NCBI GenBank assembly: GCA_003194525.1
Contig: NBIV01000602.1
Coordinates: 1-24,175 of the forward strand
DNA length: 24,175 nucleotides
From: Gracilariopsis chorda
Lineage: Eukaryota > Rhodophyta > Florideophyceae > Gracilariales > Gracilariaceae
Direction: 5' to 3'
The position numbers and the translations under genes are program-made. Under the pieces are notes generated by a model. The model made no database searches and was not told the DNA's origin. It was given only the letters and a program-made list of their open reading frames with translations. Shown in pieces: positions 17,640 to 24,175 of this stretch (its first letter is position 1; the number at the start of each line of letters is the position of its first letter).

Positions 17640-18011
17640 ATGAGCACACACACACCCGCACAGAAGATAATCGACATTCAAAACTTGGGCTCTCCCTCAA
17701 GTTGGAGATTTCGGCCGTGTACCTTTCGAAAGAATCTCGTCGCCAAAGCTTTATTCATCTTGAATTGTGAGGGCTGGAGCACGTTCATTTGTGGCGAGCT
17801 CACCACGGAAACGGTGTGCTCCCACCACGGCAGGCAAGGAACCTGCAAGGGAACGTTACAACCATTCCACAGATTCACCGTCCCATCACTTCATCCTTCA
17901 GATAAGATTTCTATCCCTAATACTTTGGGCAAGATCTTCTCATGCGCCTGCAAGCGCTCTCAAGTTGAGCGCCGCTTGCAGGCTGATTTGAGATTGGGAA
18001 CAGAGGTGTAA
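17640..18011 (+). CDS. Possible upstream exon(s) of the spliced gene ending at 18283
   Basis: The ATG at 17640 opens 123 codons to a TAA at 18009. The 3' end, SQVERRLQADLRLGTEV, is charged and coiled-coil-like, and fits well with what follows in the next frame (SKFKQRAEIHPTNE, then the exon at 18062). The rest is Cys-containing with no recognised domain. If it belongs to the same gene, an intron or frameshift around 18008 is needed (GTGTAAGC at 18007 could be a donor). The start codon is uncertain, and part of this frame may be chance. Confidence 0.3.
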   Translation: MSTHTPAQKIIDIQNLGSPSSWRFRPCTFRKNLVAKALFILNCEGWSTFICGELTTETVCSHHGRQGTCKGTLQPFHRFTVPSLHPSDKISIPNTLGKIFSCACKRSQVERRLQADLRLGTEV

Positions 18012-18061
18012 GCAAGTTCAAGCAGCGAGCTGAAATTCATCCTACAAATGAGTGCCATTGA

Positions 18062-18283
18062 GACGTTCTCCGCGAGAGACTCGCCATTATGAAGACCATG
18101 GCCATACAAGATGAAGGCGACCTTAACACGGAGGCAAACGTGAGCTTCAATTCGCTTTTATAAATTCTCCCTGTGTTCAAGAACCTGCTGTTCTTGGTTG
18201 GCGCATAACTAGTTTGTAACTAATTTGTATCAATCTTTCAGTCCGTGATGACGGGCACCTTCTACAGGGCAGCAGAGGACTGA
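18062..18283 (+). CDS. Spliced 3' end of an unknown gene (two exons)
   Basis: Exon one (18062-18139) reads DVLRERLAIMKTMAIQDEGD then LNTEAN. It stops at a donor GTGAGC at 18140. The intron (102 nt) ends with TAACTAAT, a pyrimidine-rich stretch and TTTCAG at 18241. Exon two (18242-18283) reads SVMTGTFYRAAED and ends with TGA. The junction is phase 0 and the joined peptide is uniformly charged and helical, which is why I favour it. An in-frame TGA directly precedes exon one, but the sequence before that (FKQRAEIHPTNECH) also looks coding, so either a further intron lies there or the gene is damaged. I recognise no family. The first ATG within exon one would give only about 30 residues. Confidence 0.45.
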
Positions 18284-19030
18284 AGTTGAATGCCAGCCAT
18301 TTTAGTGATTTCTCACGTCGCTCTCAAATATAGTCGCTGTGGAAGCGATCCATTTTTACGTCAGCTGCAAAGGCGAGTGATGTTCCATCAACACATCGGC
18401 AGTCAGCCAGCCGCACCAATCAGTCAACAAAAGCGTCTATTTAGTGTCCTGCAGTTCATCCTTCATTCCAACGGCGTGCATCGTTTGCTAGAGGCGCCAG
18501 AATTAAAGTAGAATCGTACACATGGATGAATCGCGCAATAGTTTTAAATAGCAGTGAATTATGGTATGCTGATATTATTACAGCTGACAATTGAGTAGGA
18601 TTGTTCTGGCTAGGTGCAGCATGACCAAGAACTTATAAAAGCTACCTTGCAACAAGCTCTGTACATGTAGATATTGCCGAAAAGGGGGAATGGTTGAATC
18701 GCAGACGGAATTTTATTGGAGCGCACAACGGGAGCAGGACATTGATAGAACTGCGGTGAGATCATAACACCTTGATTTAATGATGGTTTCAGTCGGTCAG
18801 TACAAATTTGAATCGTGGGTGACAGTAACTTTTGAGCCGCTGTGCTACTCAACGAATTTGTACATAAGCCTCAAACATGACATACGTATTCGGCTGGCTT
18901 GAACAGAGCAGAAGGATAGTATTATAGTCTATGGCGTTCCACGTTTTCGTCTTTTGTTCCCCACCCACCCTCTCCATTCTTTACTTCTAGACTGAATCAA
19001 AGTATTTTTTCTACCGCGCTGTAAGGGATG
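18284..19030. other. No gene firmly supported
   Basis: A 73-codon plus frame starts with ATG at 18290, only seven bases after the preceding stop codon. It has no recognisable domain and could be chance. The rest has short frames only. Confidence 0.35.
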
Positions 19031-19092
19031 CCCGACGAGCAACTGTCGGGTAGCCGACGAGCAACTGTCGGGTAGCCGACGAGCAACTGTCG
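19031..19092. repeat. 22-bp minisatellite, nearly three units, each with a dyad
   Basis: Units start at 19032, 19054 and 19076 (the last cut at 17 bp) and are identical where they overlap. Each contains CCGAC, GAGCAACT and GTCGG, so every unit can form a small hairpin. The period is not a multiple of three, which argues against a coding role. It ends only 16 bp before the ATG at 19109, so it could be a promoter or leader element. Confidence 0.8.
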
Positions 19093-19108
19093 CGCTGAGA
19101 AGAATACA

Positions 19109-19396
19109 ATGCAAAACGATGCGCCCTCGACCGCGAAAGAACGCATCTGCTCAGATGCAGATGCTTCCGAAACTGATAACACTTCATCGGTTCTGTTTTG
19201 CGCTGTTTGTTCTGGCTGCGAAGGAATAAAATGTATTCATATAACATTGCAAATGCCGGATTCCACGACGTATGCGATCTGGATTCCTGCGCAAGTTCAT
19301 TGCAATGATATTGCGATGAACTTGGAGAAGAAAACGTTCTGCACTGCTGACACGATTCAGACCGTACTTAAGGCTTTGATTCCGTGTTTCACATAA
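19109..19396 (+). CDS. Small cysteine-rich hypothetical protein, 95 aa
   Basis: The ATG at 19109 opens a frame to the TAA at 19394. Residues 1-25 are polar and acidic (ERICSDADASETDNTSS). They are followed by FCAVCSGCEGIKC, a C-x2-C-x2-C-x5-C cluster around residues 30-42 that could bind metal, then ITLQMPDSTTYAIWIPAQVH and a C-terminal helix-like segment ending CFT. No family is recognised. No signal peptide or membrane segment is evident. The minisatellite directly upstream is the notable context. The length alone could be chance; the even composition and the Cys cluster are what favour it. Confidence 0.35.
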   Translation: MQNDAPSTAKERICSDADASETDNTSSVLFCAVCSGCEGIKCIHITLQMPDSTTYAIWIPAQVHCNDIAMNLEKKTFCTADTIQTVLKALIPCFT

Positions 19397-19564
19397 ACTC
19401 TACCCCCCTATATTTCGTTGCCTTTTGTTAGACTTTCTCTTCTTTCGCTTCAGTTTTTTGCCCCCGCCTTTCAGTTATTTTCAATACAAGCATTCGTCAC
19501 GCTCGAATTTCGTGACAGATCTAACAGCTATATTGCACTCCTGCAATGGTTTCCGATAGCTTAA

Positions 19565-19777
19565 TCATTGAACTGCAACCGGGTATGGCTTAAGAACTCC
19601 CAAGCAACGGAAAAGCGAAATTAAGACCCCTGAAGATTGGGAGAACTTCAGAATTTCAAACATCTCAAGGGCGCTCAACGAGTTGTCGTTCGAGACAAGC
19701 GCTGTAAGATAGTGAAGATTGGCGTAGACCGGTACTGAACATCTTAACCAGAACCAGGACCGACACACTGTCGATGG
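19565..19777 (-). CDS. Candidate terminal exon, unknown product
   Basis: On the minus strand, the pyrimidine-rich GATTTCTTTTTAG ends at 19778 and looks like an acceptor. From 19777 the frame is open for 70 codons to TGA at 19565, reading SWFWLRCSVPVYANLHYLTA, then LEMFEILKFSQSSGVLISLF and RCLGVLKPYPVAVQ. The helical hydrophobic pattern is protein-like, but no domain is recognised. A TATAAATA box lies only about 45 bp upstream, which leaves little room for an earlier exon; one of the two signals is therefore probably not used. Confidence 0.3.
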   Translation of the reverse strand, partial: PSTVCRSWFWLRCSVPVYANLHYLTALVSNDNSLSALEMFEILKFSQSSGVLISLFRCLGVLKPYPVAVQ

Positions 19778-19822
19778 CTAAAAAGAAATCCAACGAAAAC
19801 CTCACACTAGCAGTGAGCTCTC

Positions 19823-19830
19823 TATTTATA
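19823..19830 (-). promoter_or_regulatory. TATA box candidate, minus strand
   Basis: The minus strand reads TAGTATAAATAGAG here, a textbook TATA context. The first ATG downstream, at 19742, opens only 25 codons; the longer open frame at 19565-19777 has no early ATG. Confidence 0.4.
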
Positions 19831-20523
19831 CTAAGCGGTCATGTACTTGAGTCATCAAGTGAACGCAGTACTAAACGTGTGCTACTCCATTACAAGCGCA
19901 CCGTCACTCTCTGCAAGGCTTGAAACTTCAAATACAAAGCATCGTTCCTGGCGCTTTAAGAGAGAGCGAAAGAACAAGAAGAAACAACCGTGTGCTTGCT
20001 AGCTCGTTCACTATGTCTCTTACGGAGGAGCGCAAAGAGTGAGCTAATTTGTTGTCTCTACATACAACATCAAATCAAAGTTAAACGTGATTACTTTTTT
20101 CCTACACCCGAAATCCAGTCGCGTTTTCTTTTTTGTACCTCCTTATAGACGACTATCACGTTCATAGCTCATTTCTTTGCATGTACCCAGAATGCCACGG
20201 GAATGCAGCGAAACCCAGTCCGTGGTTCAATCGCACGCTATCTTTTTCAATAGCCCTCATGAGTCCCATGATCGCAATCACATGAAAACATCATCGTTCT
20301 CGACGGTTGGAGGCCCACAGCCTGGCATGGAAGAGCGCTTGCCAGGATAGAAGAAAGCGAATGAATGAGGGGTATCAAAGAACCATTGTTCTCCTCATGC
20401 GTTCTAGACAGATAGGGGATGTATCCACCATGGCAGTGATGTGGGTATGTTCTTAGGGCAGGTTTCTTCGACTTAAAGATTGCGTCAGATTGGTAACGTT
20501 CTTAGTTATGGGTGGATTGCTAA
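19831..20523. other. No gene supported
   Basis: No frame of note on either strand. I see no RNA gene or repeat. Confidence 0.45.
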
Positions 20524-20531
20524 TATAAATA
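20524..20531 (+). promoter_or_regulatory. TATA box candidate
   Basis: TATAAATA lies 237 bp before the ATG at 20761. Immediately downstream, a frame from 20532 reads GTWPDERGNEVICRLWIGEA before turning pyrimidine-rich, and may be transcribed leader or a first exon. Confidence 0.4.
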
Positions 20532-20760
20532 GTGTTGGGAACGTGGCCCGATGAGCGTGGGAATGAAGTGATCTGCCGGTTGTGGATAGGCGAAGCATCA
20601 AAACGAAGCAAGAAGGGTCCCGGAGAGAATGTTCTCTATGCCGATGCCGGTGGACTCGGTTCTTTGTGCATAATTCCCCTACCTCAGCCTTGTTTCCAAC
20701 CATTTCAGCAGCCTCCTTCGTGTGTTCTTCTTCTTTCTCATCCTTGGTTTCTCCCGTTCT

Positions 20761-21102
20761 ATGCATAGGCAGCGATCTCATCCTGAAGTTCAGATTACGC
20801 TTGACAACTTCAGATTCATTGCGCGCACATTCGGAACCCTTGCCATGACTCTTGCTGCCCCTATTGTCTGCGCCGGAGTCAATGAACTCTACGAGTCACC
20901 GTTTTTTCAGCAAAGTGCTGTTCACAGAATCATCGATCCCAGCTTTCTTCGCTGCATTTCCCAATATTCGTTAACTCTAAATTTCGGAGTACGCACGGGC
21001 ACGATATATCGGGTGCTGCGTTGTTGTCGCATCCGTCGAGGAGGCGGACTCGGTGACCGTTCTTTCGCGATGTTCTCACTGCACTGCGAAGACGACTCGT
21101 AG
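20761..21102 (+). CDS. Hypothetical ORF convergent with copy B, 113 aa
   Basis: The ATG at 20761 opens a frame to the TAG at 21100. It reads VQITLDNFRFIARTFGTLAM, then TLAAPIVCAGVNELYESPFF and HRIIDPSFLRCISQY, with a possible membrane-compatible helix in the middle. The sequence just before it is a long pyrimidine tract ending GCATAG at 20768, which resembles a 3' splice site, so the exon may really begin at 20769. The last 30 codons lie antisense to the conserved 3' part of copy B, so that end is probably not original coding sequence. No domain is recognised. Confidence 0.3.
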   Translation: MHRQRSHPEVQITLDNFRFIARTFGTLAMTLAAPIVCAGVNELYESPFFQQSAVHRIIDPSFLRCISQYSLTLNFGVRTGTIYRVLRCCRIRRGGGLGDRSFAMFSLHCEDDS

Positions 21103-21954
21103 CGCTCGATACGTGCTGAAATGGCGGATTCTGAAGGAAAATCAAATTCGCAAGGTTGAATACCAGCATCGATTCTTGCTTCTTCCGAGGCCGCTCACGT
21201 GGAGCGAGGTTGGCGCGGTCCACGGTTGGCGCACGCGTCGAGACGTTGGCGACTCGGATAGCGGTGGTGGGCGATGTGTCCTCCACGCTGCCTTCAGTGA
21301 TAGGCATCGGGAGGGGAGACGGTGGAGGCAGCAGCTGGGCATTGCTTGGCGGCTCCAATGAAGGTGAGCTCGGGGCTCTAGCGCCTTCCGTTGGGTGTTC
21401 GCAGGCCGTTATTCTGTAGGGTGAACAGACCTGCGAACTTGAAGAAGAGCCAGTGGGTTGACAGTCACTAGGCGACATGTCAAAGGCCACCGGAGCGGGA
21501 GCCGGCGACGGCGTCCTGTAGGCGTCAAGACGATACGCCATGTATTCGGGACGCGCCGGGGAGCACTGACGAGAACCGGTTGAGCTTGGGGCGGAGTCGC
21601 GATACAAACCAGAACTGAGGGGAGCCCTCGCGCGGTTGCTCATGAATCCTGGGTTTGTTATCGCCCCGAGAAACCCTTCCGGCTTGACCAGACGGGAGGG
21701 GCGCATTGGTACCGCTGGTGGTGAGGGAGGGGGGAGCGATAATAGAACATACGCAGAATATCATCTGCGTCCACAGTGCAGGCCGGTGGGGATTTTTCCG
21801 GCACGAAAGAGGCGGGCGCATCTGTTGGCGGGATAGAGGGAACGAAGACGCCTGTTCGTGGGCATCAAAATCGAGGCGGCGCAGCTTGCGGGAGTTGAAA
21901 TCGACGGAGGATGCGGCGCGTTCACGCTTGTTGCGGCGGTTTTTCACAAGTCAT
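21011..21954 (-). pseudogene. Copy B: inverted near-duplicate of copy A with several frameshifts
   Basis: On the minus strand the sequence follows copy A closely from the start codon (21952-21954, with the same CTCGAGATGAC context) to 21011, after which it diverges. Against A I count at least four one-base indels: AAAA to AAAAA at codon 5, CCCC to CCC around codon 38, a C7 run to C6 around codon 75, and GG to G just before the RIDAGIQP motif. From the ATG, translation would stop after ten codons. Long in-frame pieces survive between the indels, including 21706-20930, which covers the Pro/Ser-rich middle. All indels fall in single-base runs, so B is either a recently broken pseudogene or carries sequencing errors. 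It would otherwise encode the same nuclear-type disordered protein as A. Confidence 0.75.
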
Positions 21955-22285
21955 CTCGAGTTGAACTTGGCTGTTGCTCTGTCTCAAGGTACACGAGGAG
22001 GTCGGATTCAAGAAGCGCGACGAGACGAAGGAAGGAGTGCGATCCAATCGCAGAAGCGCGCTTGAAGTACAGGTGGAGTGACCACGGCGCATACTGAGCG
22101 TACCGTCAGTGCAGCATGCAACGGAGAGAGACGGTTCCAGTGTGAAGACGGAAACACATCTCGATGCGGCTCGGATTCGTTATGTGGAAGCGCAGTGGCG
22201 GCTGTCAGTGATTCGTGCTGCGAGAGCTTACTCGGTTGGCTGGGGGTACGTTACTTTTCATATGTATCAATTTGCTACCAGTGAA
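21955..22285 (-). promoter_or_regulatory. Conserved 5' flank of copy B
   Basis: The inverted flank aligns with the A flank (7430-7758) up to about 22285; the segment ATCACTGACAGCCGCCACTG is identical. It appears to differ more from A than the coding part does. Beyond 22290 the two sequences are unrelated. Confidence 0.5.
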
Positions 22286-22599
22286 TGTACTCATGAGTAA
22301 TAAGCGGAACACTGAGACTGATATTAGGGGTTTTGTTCGGCCTTAGGTTACAATGTACCATCCTGAACAATCATGTACCTCTCTTTACTGAAAGAAGTAC
22401 CTCTGTAATACCTCTCTGGAGTGGCAGTCGGAAAAAAAGTCAGGAGTCATCCGCACATCATCAGCATTGACCTGTGAAAGGAAAGAAAAAGAGGTTGCTG
22501 AGCATACGTTATACACCAAATACCAGTAGTGGAAGGCGGGTCTACGATTTCGTTCTCGATCAATAGATAAACAGAAAGCTAGAGGATGGCAGGTTGGGG

Positions 22600-22870
22600 T
22601 GTTGGAATTGCACATGGACGCCGTCGCAGGAGAAGGAGATGAACATGTGCCCGTTCTCGAAAGGATGTCGCCAATGGAAAGGCTTGGCGGACTTGATGGT
22701 TGCTGTTTAGAAGAAGAGAAGGTATTGAGTGTCAACGTCGTTGGCCTGCTTGCCGAAATAAAATAAACGCGGCCGAGCACAAGGGCTGGAAGACGTCGAA
22801 TACTCACTCTCTACATCCGAGGCAGGCGGTGAGAAGCGAGGCGGGGTGGTACATGGCATTGGCTTCGGTC
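22600..22870 (-). pseudogene. Copy F: remnant of the local Pro/Ser-rich family
   Basis: On the minus strand, 22709-22643 encodes KQQPSSPPSLSIGDILSRTG, which aligns with HQPISSLPRFSIGDSLANGS of copy C (residues 102-121). The DNA is also clearly similar, sharing TTTCCATTGG and GAGAACGGG/GCGAACGGG segments. Further upstream, in a different frame, ARPRLFYFGKQAND resembles VRPLCFIPASEHTT of C, and the segment before it is Pro/Ser/Glu-rich. No clear start, GTQT motif or acidic tail was found. Splice-like signals are present (CTTCTCTTCTTCTAAACAG before the block), so the break in frame could be an intron, but no pairing I tried kept both parts in register. Confidence 0.5.
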
Positions 22871-23240
22871 GCGTGTTCAGTAACCAGTTCGATGCCACCG
22901 CATCATAGCAAGCCTCCGTCACCGGTACGCGGAAAATCAAGAGATGCTCAAGACTGGATGATGAGTCAGTTTCACGCCTGTGATTGTAATATAGTATTAG
23001 GCTACTCCTTTTAGACAACTGTTAATGACGACCGCTTGTTTCAATTCATATGTTTGAATGTGATTCAAACATAATGAACGGTCAGAGACATGCTTACAAA
23101 AGGCAAGAATCCTATAGCAAAAGACAGAAGCAGCAAGCTTGATTGTTGCAGTGGTGTAAACGTGAACTTTAATTGCTATCCCGACACCTCTCTCACATTT
23201 GTAGCATCTAACGATCTCAAAATGGTTTTTTGAGAACATA
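22871..23240. other. No gene supported; one palindrome
   Basis: This stretch lies between copy F and the Gag-like fragment. It contains the strong inverted repeat at 23049-23073. A minus-strand frame (22997-23359) is antisense to the Gag-like region and is probably a shadow. Confidence 0.35.
23049..23073. repeat. 11-bp perfect inverted repeat with 3-nt loop
   Basis: TATGTTTGAAT, loop GTG, ATTCAAACATA. It lies about 200 bp upstream of the Gag-like frame. Confidence 0.65.
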
Positions 23241-23249
23241 GGCTCCGTT

Positions 23250-23622
23250 ACGCGCAATCGCAAGGTTGCAAACCTTGAACAAAATGTGGAACCAGCTGAA
23301 GTTTTGGCAGCTTTAGCAGCAGTTGACGGTACTGGAAACTGCAGTTCAGCAGCAAGCAAATGTTATTCAGACTCTTCAGACTCAACTGAATGGCGGGCAG
23401 AGTATATTTGAAGCAAGGCTAACGTTGGAGCAAGTGCTTTCAGGGCGGCACCTGTTCCGATTTTCAAAGGAACTACCACAGATCGAAAGTCCGAACGAGT
23501 GGAAAAGCTTTTTCTACTCAATTGAAAAGTATGAAACTTTGTGCAACTACTCAAAAGCTAAAATGATAGCTTTTGCTGAATGTCATTTGCAGAATCGTAC
23601 AGCGTCATGGATGCTTCGCTAG
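23250..23622 (+). mobile_element. Gag-like retrotransposon fragment, frameshifted
   Basis: From 23323 the frame encodes a Gln-rich, coiled-coil-like segment (ETAVQQQANVIQTLQTQL). It is followed by a pattern typical of retrotransposon Gag capsid regions: an early Phe-Ser-Lys, Trp-Lys-Ser-Phe about 20 residues later, Ile-Glu-Lys-Tyr-Glu, Ala-Phe-Ala-Glu-Cys-His-Leu and finally Ala-Ser-Trp. It ends at a TAG at 23620. A second frame just upstream (23255-23315) reads RKVANLEQNVEPAEVLAALA, which looks like the beginning of the same coiled coil, so there is a frameshift near 23315. This fits a Ty3-type Gag by general pattern, not by a search. No zinc knuckle, protease or reverse transcriptase is visible before the window ends. 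Confidence 0.5.
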
Positions 23623-24175
23623 GTGTGGGCCCATCACAAAACGGTGATGCAGGGGTCCCAAACTTAGCAATAAAGTAGGCTAAAAAAAGGTTCCTCGTAG
23701 CTGAAAGACCCGTAGAGATGAAAATGATAAACAGAAAGAGCGAACAAATCGAAATTCAGGGACAAAAAGGACTCAACCTGCTAAGCAAATACGAAAACAA
23801 AAGGGAGAGCAAAATTCTGAATCCCAGAAAACTTCTTCGAAACTTCTTGAAAACGCGCGCTACCAAAGACTTACATCAATAACCACTAGGAGTCGGACTC
23901 CCGGCTTCCGGTCAGACAATCCGGATGTGAAGCGATTTCTGCAGTGTATCTTTTTCTGCGATAACCAAAAACAGACGCGTACAGTGCTTACAAAACTTCC
24001 AAAGAAGGGCTACTAACAGCGGAATATGCTTTTACTTTGTACCCAATCTGGCCCTTTGCAGGAAAGGTTGCATGCTACGTCGCTTGCTGACAGCTTCCCG
24101 TCCAGCACTTCCGTCCAGAAATCACCAGGTCTTTCGACCGACACCGTTGTCAGAGCAAAGCTCCGATGGGGCTCA
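23623..24175 (+). other. Decayed sequence after the Gag-like fragment
   Basis: No frame is open for long. A Lys/Gln/Ser-rich stretch around 23730-23930 could be the degraded distal part of the element, but I see no CCHC motif or catalytic motif. The element, if real, may continue past the window edge. Confidence 0.3.

Noticed and set aside
21053..22284. Plus-strand frames across copy B
   Set aside because: They are antisense to B and mirror the frames antisense to A.
1..24175. tRNA, rRNA, CRISPR arrays, bacterial promoters, telomeric repeats
   Set aside because: I looked for T-loop-like and rRNA-like sequence, regular spaced repeats and telomere-type arrays and found none that hold up. The only regular array is the short minisatellite at 19031-19092.

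Overview
The window looks like nuclear DNA from a eukaryote, not bacterial DNA. There is no operon-like packing. Most of the sequence lacks long open frames. Several reading frames are joined or bounded by short, consensus-like introns (for example GTAAGT ... GCTAAC ... CAG, about 96-102 nt). TATAAATA boxes are recognisable, and a retrotransposon Gag-like fragment lies near the right end. Short introns with CTAAC-type branch sites suggest a fungus, alga or other protist, but I cannot name the organism and I recognise no housekeeping gene.

The main content is a local family of related genes that I do not recognise from any described family. I count six copies: E (about 900-1416, +, degenerate), D (4678-5728, +, frameshifted), A (7759-8817, +, intact, 352 aa), C (12306-12950, +, 214 aa, tail cut by a stop), B (21011-21954, -, nearly identical inverted copy of A with several 1-nt indels) and F (about 22600-22870, -, remnant). 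The best-preserved members share four parts in order: a short basic N-terminus, a long Pro/Ser-rich low-complexity middle with many SP/TP sites, a conserved basic-to-acidic junction of the form R-[IV]-D-x-G-[TI]-Q-[TP], and an acidic tail with repeated [VI]-[VI]-D-L modules. The tail resembles SUMO-interacting motifs, and the GTQT element resembles dynein light chain LC8 docking sites. Both are inferences from short motifs. In A, C and D the frame is closed by three different stop codons (TAA, TAG, TGA), yet tail-like sequence continues in the same frame beyond each stop. At least A, B and C also share 5' flanking sequence, so the duplicated unit included the upstream region.

Layout: 1-900, mostly featureless with a 16-bp perfect palindrome; 900-1416, copy E; 1417-3465, empty apart from small repeats; 3466-3806, a minus-strand broken basic-protein fragment; 4678-5773, copy D and its tail; 6325-6564, a candidate exon; 7430-8925, copy A with flank and tail; 10236-10739, a 504-bp element with imperfect terminal inverted repeats (candidate MITE); 10908-11541, minus-strand open stretches; 11980-13813, copy C, its tail and a further open frame; 13930-18283, scattered candidate exons, hairpins and repeats; 19031-19396, a 22-bp minisatellite followed by a Cys-rich small ORF; 19565-21102, candidate exons near TATA boxes; 21011-22870, copies B and F; 23250-23622, a Gag-like fragment continuing into decayed sequence at the window end.

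At this base composition, open frames of about 100 codons arise often by chance, so short frames were kept only where splice sites, paralogy or composition gave extra support. Most have low confidence.
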